A stretch of 64,000 nucleotides of DNA from assembly GCA_015065085.1 (NCBI GenBank), contig SVQW01000002.1, positions 62,001-126,000 on the forward strand, written 5' to 3'. Source of the stretch: Oscillospiraceae bacterium. Lineage in GTDB: Bacteria; Bacillota; Clostridia; Oscillospirales; SIG627. Shown piece by piece: positions 19,131 through 27,612 of the stretch (position 1 is its first letter; each line of letters begins with the position of its first letter). A program made the position numbers and the translations under genes. Below the pieces are notes generated by a model. It was not told where the DNA came from, ran no database searches, and saw nothing but the letters and a program-made list of their open reading frames with translations.

Positions 19131-20201
19131 TTAAAATTCACCCGATTTCAACATTTCCGCTTTCTGAGCGGTGGCAAGTGCATCAAACACCTCGTCAAGC
19201 TTGCCGTTGAGAATAGTTTCAAGATTATACAGTGTAAGACCGATGCGATGGTCAGTAAGGCGTCCTTGGGGATAGTTATAGGTACGTATACGCTCACTTC
19301 TGTCGCCCGTTCCAACTTGGCTTTTACGCTGAGATGCAATAGCATCCGTCTGCTCCTTCATCTTTTGCTCATACAGCTTGGAGCGAAGCACCTTCATTGC
19401 CTTGTCGCGGTTTTTGTACTGGCTTCTTTCATCCTGACATTCTACAATAATACCCGTGGGCTTATGCAGAATACGTATTGCAGAGTCGGTTTTGTTTACG
19501 TGCTGTCCGCCGGCGCCGCTGGCACGGTGAGCCTCGATTTCAAGGTCATTGGGGTTAATTTCTATCTCCACATCCTCGACCTCCGGAAGTACTGCAACGG
19601 TAACCGTAGAGGTGTGAATACGTCCCTGGGTTTCGGTTTCGGGCACACGCTGTACACGGTGAACACCGCTTTCAAATTTCAGCTTGGAATATGCACCCTC
19701 TCCGATAATACTGAACGAAACCTCCTTAAAGCCACCCAGCTCGGTGGGGTTCTCGTTAATTATTTCTGTCTTCCAGCCCACACTGTCGGCGTACATATTA
19801 TACATACGGTAAAGAACATAGGAAAACAGCGCAGCTTCTTCTCCGCCGGCACCTCCGCGTATTTCGATTATAACGTTATTATCGTCATTGGGGTCGCGGG
19901 GCAGAAGAAGTATTTTCAACTGCTCGAGAGTGCTCTCTATGAGGGGTTCGTTTTCCGCTATTTCCAGTTCGCACAGCTCTTTCATGTCCTCATCCGGCTT
20001 TGAAGCGAGAAGCTCCTTGGCCTGCTCCACATTGGCAACAGCTGTTTTATATTCGCGAAATTTTTCAATTATAGGAGTCAACACTTTATATTCCCGCATC
20101 AGCTTTTTATACTGCTCCTGGTCATTTATAATCTCCGGCAGCATAAGGTCATCCGACAGCTTTTCATATCTTTTTTCTACTTCGTTAAGCTTATTTATCA
20201 T
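19131..20201 (-). CDS. prfA: Peptide chain release factor 1
   Basis: Reads UAA/UAG stop codons. 356 aa, full length. The peptidyl-tRNA hydrolysis motif GGQ is in ASGAGGQHVNKTDSAIR; the RF1-type segment RVPETETQGRIHTST and the C-terminal TYNYPQGRLTDHRI are present. The start overlaps the preceding DUF951 stop (ATGA at 20198-20201). No PrmC methyltransferase gene is adjacent. Confidence 0.95.
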   Translation of the reverse strand: MINKLNEVEKRYEKLSDDLMLPEIINDQEQYKKLMREYKVLTPIIEKFREYKTAVANVEQAKELLASKPDEDMKELCELEIAENEPLIESTLEQLKILLLPRDPNDDNNVIIEIRGGAGGEEAALFSYVLYRMYNMYADSVGWKTEIINENPTELGGFKEVSFSIIGEGAYSKLKFESGVHRVQRVPETETQGRIHTSTVTVAVLPEVEDVEIEINPNDLEIEAHRASGAGGQHVNKTDSAIRILHKPTGIIVECQDERSQYKNRDKAMKVLRSKLYEQKMKEQTDAIASQRKSQVGTGDRSERIRTYNYPQGRLTDHRIGLTLYNLETILNGKLDEVFDALATAQKAEMLKSGEF

Positions 20202-20374
20202 AATTTATCCTTTATAGATTTTATATTTTTTTCAAGTTTAACACGGGGCACGACAACCTCGTGTGCGCACGTAGTACATCTGATTTTTATATCGCTTCCC
20301 ACCCTGAGAACCTCAAATTCCTTTCCGCCGCAGGGATGGGGCTTTTTCATAAGGAGCTTGTCCCCCACTTCCAC
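20198..20374 (-). CDS. DUF951 small zinc-ribbon-like protein
   Basis: 58-residue protein of the DUF951 family: VGDKLLMKKPHPCGG, FEVLRVGSDIKIRCTTC and VVPRVKLEK. Cysteines at positions about 14, 33 and 36 suggest metal binding. Function unknown; the family is conserved in Firmicutes. A GTG start at 20374 has GGAGTG 7 bases upstream; the longer open frame reaching 20530 runs through the promoter and cannot be real. First gene of the prfA operon. Confidence 0.85.
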   Translation of the reverse strand: MEVGDKLLMKKPHPCGGKEFEVLRVGSDIKIRCTTCAHEVVVPRVKLEKNIKSIKDKL

Positions 20375-20408
20375 ATATATCACTCCAAAACATAATTTTA
20401 CATTATAT

Positions 20409-20437
20409 ATTATACAACAAATCCTTAAATAAGTCAA
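20409..20437 (-). promoter_or_regulatory. Sigma-A promoter of the DUF951-prfA operon
   Basis: On the minus strand TTGACT (20437-20432), 17-base spacer, TATAAT (20414-20409). It drives at least eight packed genes down to 11949. It lies immediately after the terminator of the PHP gene. Confidence 0.8.
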
Positions 20438-20442
20438 GAAAA

Positions 20443-20492
20443 ACGAAAAAATAACCGTCTTTGTCTGCTTACAAAAACAAGGACGGTTATTT
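20443..20492 (-). terminator. Rho-independent terminator of the PHP phosphatase gene
   Basis: 16-bp stem with one G-U pair (20477-20492 with 20449-20464), then a T run on the minus strand. It begins 4 bases after the stop at 20496. Confidence 0.85.
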
Positions 20493-20495
20493 GTA

Positions 20496-21341
20496 TTACA
20501 ATTCAAACGAGCCGCGCACACCGTTGACAAAGGTGGTTATTTCACGCACTCCCAGCTTTTTGAGTATATCGTATTCCCTTTCGATGTCGCTTCCGATAAA
20601 ATGAGCGCCGTGGCTGTCCGAGCCTATGGTGATAAGCTTTCCGCCCATATCAACATAGCACTGTACCATTCCGTCAAGCGCCATGGAGTTATTCATGCCC
20701 TGGCGCCATCCCGAGGTGTTGACCTCAAGCGCAATTTCATGCTTTATCAGAAGCTCAAAAATATATTTCATACGCTTCATGTACTTTTCGTCGTATGGAT
20801 TTACAAGCTCAGTAAGATTATTGCGCATGAAATACCTTATGGGATATCCAAGATGCCCGAGAGTTGAAATCCTGCCCACACACCATTTGATGTGGTCAGC
20901 GGTTTCATCAAGGTAGTTTTCGTAATACCTTATAAGCGTTTCGTGGGGTGTATTTTGGTAGTCAATGAGCGAAAAATCGCACACATCAATGTTATTGTGG
21001 TATGAGCCTATAACATACTCATATTTATTGTTTTTAAGTATTTCCGAAGCAAACTGCGGTACCTGATGGGGCTGTCCAAGCTCTATGCCATATATGATGT
21101 CAAGTCTGCCCTCGTACGCTTTTTTGGCACGCATAACATCCTCGCGCACCTGCTTTGTGTCCAGCATAATGAGCTCACCCGAATAAACGGTATTGACGTC
21201 CAAATGATCTGTAATCGCTATCTGGGTAACGCCGTTTTTCAATGCGCCATCACATATATCAAACACTCTGCCCGGCAGAAGCGTTGACCAGTCAAAGGAG
21301 TACTCAGTGTGAATGTGGTAATCAACAATGGGTCGTTTCAT
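20496..21341 (-). CDS. PHP-family histidinol-phosphatase (HisJ/HisK type)
   Basis: 281 aa metallophosphoesterase of the PHP fold. Metal-ligand motifs in order: VDYHIHTEYSFD (His9, His11), AITDHLD, YGIELGQ, IGSYHNN, STLGHLGYPIRYF and the C-terminal IGSDSHGAHFIG. The overall pattern matches histidinol-phosphatase (removal of phosphate from histidinol phosphate). The his operon 10 kb away has every other enzyme, so this gene probably fills the gap. It has its own promoter (21376-21404) and terminator. A different phosphoester substrate is possible. Confidence 0.8.
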   Translation of the reverse strand: MKRPIVDYHIHTEYSFDWSTLLPGRVFDICDGALKNGVTQIAITDHLDVNTVYSGELIMLDTKQVREDVMRAKKAYEGRLDIIYGIELGQPHQVPQFASEILKNNKYEYVIGSYHNNIDVCDFSLIDYQNTPHETLIRYYENYLDETADHIKWCVGRISTLGHLGYPIRYFMRNNLTELVNPYDEKYMKRMKYIFELLIKHEIALEVNTSGWRQGMNNSMALDGMVQCYVDMGGKLITIGSDSHGAHFIGSDIEREYDILKKLGVREITTFVNGVRGSFEL

Positions 21342-21375
21342 TTAGGTATACCTGATTTCCGTAGTAATTTACCAC

Positions 21376-21404
21376 ATTATAGCACAACACTGTTTTTTTT
21401 TCAA
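21376..21404 (-). promoter_or_regulatory. Sigma-A promoter of the PHP phosphatase gene
   Basis: TTGAAA (21404-21399), 17-base spacer, TATAAT (21381-21376) on the minus strand, in the short gap after spoIVA. Confidence 0.75.
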
Positions 21405-21411
21405 TAGCCTG

Positions 21412-22884
21412 TCACAATATTATACAGATAAGTCCGTTACTGCCCTCATTTATTATTCGTCCCAGTGTTTCAACGATTTTCAGACGCGATTCGCGTGGCA
21501 TATGGGCAAGCTTTGTGTTAAGTCCTTCATTGACAAGGTCGTACAGGGATTTGCCAAACATATTGGAATGCCATATACGGGCAGGATCCTCCTCAAATTC
21601 GTGCAAAAGATATTTCACCATTTCCTCCGATTGCTTTTCAGAGCCCATAATGGGATTAACCTCAGTCTGAATATTAGCACGTATAATGTGCAGACTGGGT
21701 GCGGAAGCCTTTAGTTTTATGCCGTAGCCGCCCTGTTGCTTTGTTATTTCCGGCTGTTCCAGTTTCATATCCTCAACGCTCGGTGTAACAATTCCGTAAC
21801 CGCTGTTCTGTGCCTCTTCAACCGCGGCTCTTATTTTATCATACTGTTGCTTGGAATGGTTAAGCTCACAGATTGTACGCATAAGGTCATCATCGCCGTT
21901 TATCTCAATGCCGGTTCTCTCACTGATTACATCATAGAAAAGTCCGTCGTGCAGTTTTATATCCACCAACGCACTGCCTTCACCTAAATTGATGTTTTCC
22001 GTGTCAGCACGGTCAATAAATTCTCCCGAGCAAAGCTTTTCAAACACGGGACGTATGTCGCCTATTTTATTAATACTCCGTGCCGCCTCCGTTATGCCGT
22101 CCGTGATGGTACGGCGCAGTGCGTTATCCTCCTCCATAGCCATAATCCACAACGGAAGATTGACACCTATTTCCCGTACAGGGAACTCAAACAGCACAAG
22201 GCGTATGATATTTGTTATATCAATTTCGCTTATTTCAAGGCAGTTCACAAGAGCCACCGGAGCAGCATATTTTTCTTCAAGCTCATAAGCAAGTGATGTT
22301 GCCTCCACGCTTTCGGGTCGGGCGGAATTGAGCACAATGACAAAAGGCTTATTCATTTCTTTAAGCTCATTAACTACTCTTTCTTCCGCAAGTACATAAT
22401 CCTCTCTGGGAATTTCACCGATAGTACCGTCGGTGGTTACCATAAGTCCTATGGTAGAATGCTCGGTTATAACCTTACGTGTGCCTATTTCAGCAGCCTT
22501 TTCAAACGGCACAGGGCTTTGCGACCAGGGAGTCATAACCATTCGCGGCTCGCCGTTTTCGCTGTCCCCTATTGCACCCGGCACCATGTAACCCACGCAA
22601 TCTATCATCTTTACCATGAATTCAGCATTGTCATCCAGTGTAACCTTTACCGCCTTGTCAGGTATGAATTTAGGCTCGGCAGTCATAACGGTACGTCCGG
22701 AAGCGCTCTGCGGAAGCTCATCCACTGTACGTTCTCTTTCGGATATATCAGCAATATTCGGTATAACAAGCGAATCCATAAATCTCTTTATAAGTGTGGA
22801 TTTTCCCGTTCTTACAGGTCCCACCACCCCGATATATATGTCGCCGCCTGTCCGACGGGCAATGTCGGTGTATATATTCTCCAT
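21412..22884 (-). CDS. spoIVA: Stage IV sporulation protein A
   Basis: Spore-coat morphogenetic ATPase that polymerises on the forespore outer surface. 490 aa, against 492 in Bacillus subtilis. Walker A is in GVVGPVRTGKSTLIKRF (about residues 18-34); the Walker B-like region is KMIDCVGYMVPGA; a long helical C-terminal half ends in a short hydrophobic tail (NGLICIIL), as expected for anchoring. The start at 22884 is supported by AAAGGGGGA. Presence implies that the organism forms endospores. A sigma-E promoter is expected upstream, but I see only a weak CATATTTT-like -10. Confidence 0.95.
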   Translation of the reverse strand: MENIYTDIARRTGGDIYIGVVGPVRTGKSTLIKRFMDSLVIPNIADISERERTVDELPQSASGRTVMTAEPKFIPDKAVKVTLDDNAEFMVKMIDCVGYMVPGAIGDSENGEPRMVMTPWSQSPVPFEKAAEIGTRKVITEHSTIGLMVTTDGTIGEIPREDYVLAEERVVNELKEMNKPFVIVLNSARPESVEATSLAYELEEKYAAPVALVNCLEISEIDITNIIRLVLFEFPVREIGVNLPLWIMAMEEDNALRRTITDGITEAARSINKIGDIRPVFEKLCSGEFIDRADTENINLGEGSALVDIKLHDGLFYDVISERTGIEINGDDDLMRTICELNHSKQQYDKIRAAVEEAQNSGYGIVTPSVEDMKLEQPEITKQQGGYGIKLKASAPSLHIIRANIQTEVNPIMGSEKQSEEMVKYLLHEFEEDPARIWHSNMFGKSLYDLVNEGLNTKLAHMPRESRLKIVETLGRIINEGSNGLICIIL

Positions 22885-23033
22885 GAGAAATCCCCCTTTT
22901 TTTCTGTTGCTACATTTTATTACCTGATACAAAAAAATATGCGGCAAAACCAAAATAATTTTAACATTTTGAAAAATATTCAAAAAAATAACACTCGTTA
23001 TGTGAAAAGGGCACAAAAACATTTAAAACGGGC

Positions 23034-23062
23034 TTGAATTTATACTGCATCAATAGTATAAT
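23034..23062 (+). promoter_or_regulatory. Sigma-A promoter of nagA
   Basis: TTGAAT (23034-23039), 17-base spacer, TATAAT (23057-23062), 44 bases before the nagA start. Confidence 0.75.
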
Positions 23063-23106
23063 TAATATGTATAGTTTATTAATATTAATGAAAGAGGTTT
23101 ACTGAT

Positions 23107-24243
23107 TTGAAAAGCATTATTAACGGTAAGATTATAACCCCATACGGTATCATAAAGAATAAGGTACTCAATTTCAGAACCATCATAAACAGTATTTCCG
23201 ACACCGCGCAAGGCGAAATAATTGACGCAAAGGGAAATTATGTTTGCCCGGGTCTTGTGGATATCCATATACACGGTTATGCCGGTGAGGACGCTTCCGA
23301 CGGAAAGGCTGAAGGTATCCGTACCATGGCTGAGGGCATTGTAAAAAACGGTGTTACCTCCTGGCTTCCCACTACCATGACAGTTTCCAAGGCAGAGCTT
23401 GAAGCGGCGTTTGAAGCTATCCGGACAGTCAAGGCAGAAAGTGAAACTCCGGATTTCAAGGGTGCACAGATACTGGGTATCAACGCTGAAGGTCCTTTTA
23501 TCAATGCTCAGTACAAGGGCGCTCAGGCCGAGGAAAACATCATTAAACCGGATGCCGAATTTATTAAAAAGTATGCAGATATCATAAAGCTGGTTACTGT
23601 TGCTCCCGAGGTTGAGGGCGCAATGGACTTTATAAAGGAAATCAAGAAGGACACTTCCATTACCGTTTCCATGGGTCACACCGGCACAACCTACGAAACC
23701 GCAAAAGAAGCTTTTGAGGCAGGTCTTTCCCATGTCACCCATCTCTTTAACGCCATGACTCCCCTGCATCACAGAAAGCCCGGTGCGGTAGGTGCGGCTC
23801 TTTCAAAATCATCTGTAACTTGTGAGCTTATTTGCGATACATACCACGTTCATCCGGGTCAGTACGAGCTGGTATATTCTCTCAAGGGCGACAAGCTGGT
23901 GCTTATCACCGACTGTATCCGCGCAGGCGGTCTGACCGACGGCGAATACACTCTGGGCGGTCAGAAAGTTACCGTAAAGGGTATCACCTGTCTGCTGGAT
24001 GACGGCACCATTGCAGGAAGCGTTCTCAAGCTCAATAATGCCATTAAGAACTTCAAGAACAACACAAATATTCCGCTTCACAAAATAGTAAACTGTGCTT
24101 CTCTCACCCCCGCAAAGGCAATCGGAGTTGACAAGACCAAGGGCTCCATTGAAGTTGGCAAGGATGCGGATATAGTTATCATGGACGAAGATTTCCAGGT
24201 TCTCAGCACCTTTGTAGGCGGAGACCTCAAGTATTCGAAATAA
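23107..24243 (+). CDS. nagA: N-acetylglucosamine-6-phosphate deacetylase
   Basis: Amidohydrolase-superfamily metalloenzyme (378 aa) that deacetylates GlcNAc-6-P in amino-sugar and peptidoglycan recycling. Motifs: PGLVDIHIHGYAGEDA, INAEGPFINAQYKGAQ, SMGHTGTTYE, HVTHLFNAMTPLHHR and ITDCIRAGGL (catalytic Asp). The start is a TTG at 23107, preceded by AAAGAGG. No nagB deaminase is in the window; the ROK gene follows in the same operon, 27 bases later. Confidence 0.93.
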   Translation: MKSIINGKIITPYGIIKNKVLNFRTIINSISDTAQGEIIDAKGNYVCPGLVDIHIHGYAGEDASDGKAEGIRTMAEGIVKNGVTSWLPTTMTVSKAELEAAFEAIRTVKAESETPDFKGAQILGINAEGPFINAQYKGAQAEENIIKPDAEFIKKYADIIKLVTVAPEVEGAMDFIKEIKKDTSITVSMGHTGTTYETAKEAFEAGLSHVTHLFNAMTPLHHRKPGAVGAALSKSSVTCELICDTYHVHPGQYELVYSLKGDKLVLITDCIRAGGLTDGEYTLGGQKVTVKGITCLLDDGTIAGSVLKLNNAIKNFKNNTNIPLHKIVNCASLTPAKAIGVDKTKGSIEVGKDADIVIMDEDFQVLSTFVGGDLKYSK

Positions 24244-24270
24244 TATAATTAAAATATAAAGGAGTTAATT

Positions 24271-25653
24271 ATGAATCTCAAAGTTAAAGCTGTTCTGGAC
24301 GAAGGCTTTGCTCCGATGTCCGTTGTTTTCCGTGATTTTGAAGCTGCAGCAAAGGCTAACCCTCAGGAAATTGTCGTTGCTGTTGTAAGAAACAAGGGGC
24401 TTACCTCCACTTATAAGCTCACCGTTTTTGCCGACGACGCAGGTAAGGACGAGGAGAATTTCATGTTCTGCGACCGTATCGTAAAATCCATGCTGTGGAT
24501 GCGCGGCGGTTACAAAATCATTATCGCAGGTTCCGAAAAAATCTACAACTATTTCAAAAAGGCTTACTCCAAGGGCGGATCCCGTGAGTTTGATGTAAAC
24601 TTCATGAGCCGCGTTTACGAATGTCCATTTGAAGTTGAATACATTGCCGATGTTAAAAACGCTCCCGTTGACAAAGAAGACGCAAATCCCGTAGGACGTC
24701 ATCTTGATGGTTGCCGTATAGGCTTTGACGCAGGCGGAAGCGACCGCAAAGTAAGTGCAGTTATCGACGGTGAGGCTGTTTACTCCGAAGAAGTGGTATG
24801 GTTCCCCAAAACCAATTCTGATCCCATGTATCACTACAACGGCATTCTCGAAGCAATGAAGACCGCGGCTTCCAAAATGCCCCGCGTTGACGCTATCGGT
24901 GTAAGCTCCGCAGGTGTTTACATCGACAACCGTATCATGGTTGCTTCTCTGTTCCTCAAGGTTTCCGACGAGGAATTTGACAAAAAGGTTAAGAACATGT
25001 ACCTTGATGTTGCAAAAGAAATCGGTGCAGATATTCCCGTTGAAGTTGCAAACGACGGTGACGTTACCGCTCTTGCAGGTGCTATGGATCTTCAGGACAA
25101 CAACGTTCTGGGTATCGCCATGGGTACCAGTGAAGCAGGCGGATATGTTGACGGCGACGGCAATATCACCGGCTGGCTCAATGAGCTTGCATTTGTTCCC
25201 GTTGACTACAATACCGAATCCATGGTAGACGAATGGTCCGGAGACTACGGTTGCGGCGTTAAGTACTTCTCTCAGGATGCTGTTATAAAGTTGGCTCCTG
25301 CCGCAGGCATTGAATTGGACCCCAGCCTTTCTCCCGCAGAAAAGCTTAAGGTAGTTCAGGGTCTTATGGCTCAGGACGATCCCAGAGCAGTTAAGATTTA
25401 CGAAACCATCGGTGTATACTTCGGTTATGCAATTGCTTACTACGCACTGTTCTATGATATAAAGCACGTTCTCATTATGGGCCGTGTTTCTTCCGGCAAG
25501 GGCGGTACTCTCATTCTTGACAAGGCAAACGAAGTACTTAAGGCCGAATTCCCCGAGCTGGACAAGAAGCTTGAGCTTCACATTCCCGACGAATCCAGCC
25601 GTCGTGTTGGTCAGTCCGTTGCAGCTGCAAGCCTTCCCAACATCAAGAAATAA
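24271..25653 (+). CDS. Atypical ROK-family sugar kinase-like protein
   Basis: 460 aa. Residues about 148-460 have the ROK/actin-like ATPase core: phosphate loop IGFDAGGSDRKVSAVIDGE, VEVANDGDVTALAGA, GIAMGTSEAGGYV and the C-terminal HVLIMGRVSSGKGG. Residues 1-147 are an added alpha/beta domain without helix-turn-helix. The zinc motif CxCGxxGCxE of classical ROK kinases is absent; only a lone GCG remains in its place. Cotranscription with nagA suggests an amino-sugar kinase (GlcNAc, ManNAc or MurNAc). Codon use looks strongly biased (few rare codons), which suggests high expression. RBS AAAGGAG. Confidence 0.8.
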   Translation: MNLKVKAVLDEGFAPMSVVFRDFEAAAKANPQEIVVAVVRNKGLTSTYKLTVFADDAGKDEENFMFCDRIVKSMLWMRGGYKIIIAGSEKIYNYFKKAYSKGGSREFDVNFMSRVYECPFEVEYIADVKNAPVDKEDANPVGRHLDGCRIGFDAGGSDRKVSAVIDGEAVYSEEVVWFPKTNSDPMYHYNGILEAMKTAASKMPRVDAIGVSSAGVYIDNRIMVASLFLKVSDEEFDKKVKNMYLDVAKEIGADIPVEVANDGDVTALAGAMDLQDNNVLGIAMGTSEAGGYVDGDGNITGWLNELAFVPVDYNTESMVDEWSGDYGCGVKYFSQDAVIKLAPAAGIELDPSLSPAEKLKVVQGLMAQDDPRAVKIYETIGVYFGYAIAYYALFYDIKHVLIMGRVSSGKGGTLILDKANEVLKAEFPELDKKLELHIPDESSRRVGQSVAAASLPNIKK

Positions 25654-25670
25654 TCAGCAAACAGTCATGA

Positions 25671-26391
25671 CCACCGGCTAAGCCGGTGGCTTGCTCAGCC
25701 CTATAAGGGCATATTACTGGCGGGGCTAAAAGCCCATCGAAAAATCTGCCAACCGCAAGCGGACACAAGCTACCGCTAAAGCGGTTGGCTTATTTTTTGC
25801 TTGCGCGTACCGGCTCACCCGTAAACGGGTCAACGAGTTCTTTTATACTCATTTGTTCGTACGCCAAATCTTCTTGGAGTTGGTTTCTTATGTATTCGGC
25901 AATTGCCTTTTTGTTCTTCCCTACTGTATCAACATAGTATCCCCTACACCAAAACTCTCTGTTTCCGTATCTGTATTTCATATTCGCGTGTCTATCGAAT
26001 ATCATCAAACTACTTTTTCCTTTTAGGTATCCCATAAAACTTGATACACTTATCTTAGGCGGTATGGACACTAACATGTGTATATGATCGGGGCAAGCTT
26101 CCGCTTCGATTATCTCTACACCCTTCCATTCACATAGCTTTCTTATTATCTCTCCTATATCTCCTTTTATTTTTCCGTAGATTACCTGTCTACGATATTT
26201 CGGGGCAAATACTATGTGATACTTGCAATTCCATGTGGTATGTGCTATACTATTTGTGTCAATTTTCATAATTGACCTCCTTCTATGTTTATCTTACTTG
26301 CGGTTGGCTAGACCCGCTTGTATTATATCATAGAAGGTGTTTTTGTTCAACGGCAAAAGCCTCTATCTAACCACCCGCTTAGCGGGTGGTT
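25671..26391 (-). mobile_element. IS200/IS605-family insertion sequence
   Basis: About 0.7 kb single-transposase element. Its ends are short palindromic hairpins: 25671-25689 (CCACCGG...CCGGTGG) on the right of the transposase, and 26369-26391 (AACCACCCGC...GCGGGTGGTT) on the left. A 12-base inverted pair (25748-25759 and 26297-26308) flanks the transposase gene. There are no terminal inverted repeats or target duplication, as expected of HUH elements. It sits between the ROK stop codon and a strong terminator. Exact cleavage ends are not defined. Confidence 0.85.
25790..26269 (-). CDS. tnpA: IS200/IS605 Y1 transposase TnpA
   Basis: 159 aa single-strand transposase of the HUH/Y1 class. Metal-binding DHIHMLVSIPP (HUH) and the nucleophile tyrosine region CRGYYVDTVGKNK are intact, as is the N-terminal HTTWNCKYHIVFAPKYRRQVIYG. 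Length is about normal, so it is probably active. No tnpB accessory gene is present. Confidence 0.93.
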   Translation of the reverse strand: MKIDTNSIAHTTWNCKYHIVFAPKYRRQVIYGKIKGDIGEIIRKLCEWKGVEIIEAEACPDHIHMLVSIPPKISVSSFMGYLKGKSSLMIFDRHANMKYRYGNREFWCRGYYVDTVGKNKKAIAEYIRNQLQEDLAYEQMSIKELVDPFTGEPVRASKK

Positions 26392-26401
26392 TTCGGTATA
26401 C

Positions 26402-26438
26402 AAAAATGGCTTATGATGAAACATCATAAGCCATTTTT
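26402..26438. terminator. Bidirectional terminator
   Basis: Perfect 17-bp stem (26402-26418 with 26422-26438), 3-base loop, with A and T runs outside. It serves the minus-strand gene ending at 26448 and probably was the terminator of the nagA-ROK operon before the IS entered. Confidence 0.85.
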
Positions 26439-26447
26439 ATTATTTAT

Positions 26448-27605
26448 TTATGCTCCGAAGTTGAACATTTTTGTGCCGAACACCTCGGGGTTATACATGA
26501 CGATAACGCAGTCGAAATCGTATTGCTCAACGTATTGTGCGGGAACGGGTGTTGCCGCATCGCGCAGATCCATCATGTGAAGTTCACCCACACAGGTTGA
26601 AAGGAATGCCGCAAAAGGAAGCGAATATGAATCCTTTATAAGCAGAATTTTTGTATCATTATCGATTTTATTATTCTTTATAATCAGATTTCCATAGTCA
26701 TACTCAAAGTACGCCGCGTGCTTGTTGGCAGATTTATCGGTGCTATCAAGAATATATTGTCTGACTATGCTGTTCATGAAATCGCCTTGCCACATACAGA
26801 CTTCAGGAGAAGAAAGGGCATCGTATATTGTGTAATCCGTTTCAAAATCCGGCTTTATGAAAGTATAGTCATCATATCCTGAAATCGCCGAGCCCACACG
26901 CCGTCCCAACGAGCCAAGATAGCATTCCGGGTAAAATTCGATGATGTAATTATCCAAATCACGATAAAACCCGGTGGGATCTATATTCAGATCAAAACTT
27001 TCGTTAAGCTTATCCACCGTCTCGCCAAACGCCCAGAAAGCAGTTTTTGTGGTCCAGTGATGGTCTGTGGTGTAAAACAGGCTGTTACGGTCAAGATTCT
27101 GAAGCTTTATGCTCTCGCGTAAATCAAGGGTGGAAACACCGGCGTTCTCCAGCTCTTCGAGCAACACATTGCAATCCTCGTTAGCGTAATTCTCCGCTCC
27201 CGCAGGAAAAACAGTGTAATCCTCCAACTTTTTATTTGGAGTCTGAACGTAGATAAACGGTGTGTTTCTTTTGCCGAGCAATTCAGCAAAAGCTATCGTC
27301 CTTGCAATTTCGCCGGAAACATCAAAGTGCGGCGCGGGAAAATGAAGCTTTCCATGTGTATCCTTAATTATGTATCCGTATTCAGCATCCTCAAGCTTAG
27401 TCGCCTTTTGAGCCGAGGTCATTCGCTGAATGGCAGACCATATTTCCACAAACGCTTCTTTTTTATAAAATCCGCCGGTATACACTCTTTCTATATCACC
27501 CATCCCGAAGGGATAATTCTTCAGTGCAGTAGTAATACCGAAGAAAAATATAACGGCAAGAAAAAACATTGTGACCAGTATTTCTTTTTTAAGAAATCTT
27601 TTCAT
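26448..27605 (-). CDS. DHHW-family (AlgX/AlgJ-like SGNH) membrane protein
   Basis: About 385 aa from the preferred ATG at 27605 (AGGAG upstream; 27608 possible). One N-terminal membrane anchor (ILVTMFFLAVIFFFG) and an extracytoplasmic domain. The family motif TTDHHWTT and a serine block KDSYSLPFAAF resemble AlgX/AlgJ-type O-acetyltransferase/esterase domains acting on polysaccharide. No MBOAT partner is adjacent, so whether it acetylates a cell-wall or secreted glycan is inference. It directly follows the CorA gene, probably cotranscribed. Confidence 0.8.
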   Translation of the reverse strand: MKRFLKKEILVTMFFLAVIFFFGITTALKNYPFGMGDIERVYTGGFYKKEAFVEIWSAIQRMTSAQKATKLEDAEYGYIIKDTHGKLHFPAPHFDVSGEIARTIAFAELLGKRNTPFIYVQTPNKKLEDYTVFPAGAENYANEDCNVLLEELENAGVSTLDLRESIKLQNLDRNSLFYTTDHHWTTKTAFWAFGETVDKLNESFDLNIDPTGFYRDLDNYIIEFYPECYLGSLGRRVGSAISGYDDYTFIKPDFETDYTIYDALSSPEVCMWQGDFMNSIVRQYILDSTDKSANKHAAYFEYDYGNLIIKNNKIDNDTKILLIKDSYSLPFAAFLSTCVGELHMMDLRDAATPVPAQYVEQYDFDCVIVMYNPEVFGTKMFNFGA

Positions 27606-27612
27606 CATTCTC

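Noticed and set aside
17984..19210. 408-residue plus-strand frame
   Set aside because: Antisense to coaE and the sua5 gene, which show full family motifs and tight overlaps; no RBS or promoter on the plus strand.
22885..22970. Sigma-E promoter for spoIVA
   Set aside because: Expected on biological grounds, but only a loose CATATTTT -10 with a poor -35 is visible, too weak to list as a feature.
24265..25581. 438-residue minus-strand frame opposite the ROK gene
   Set aside because: Long antisense frame produced by the biased codon use of the ROK gene; no domain features.
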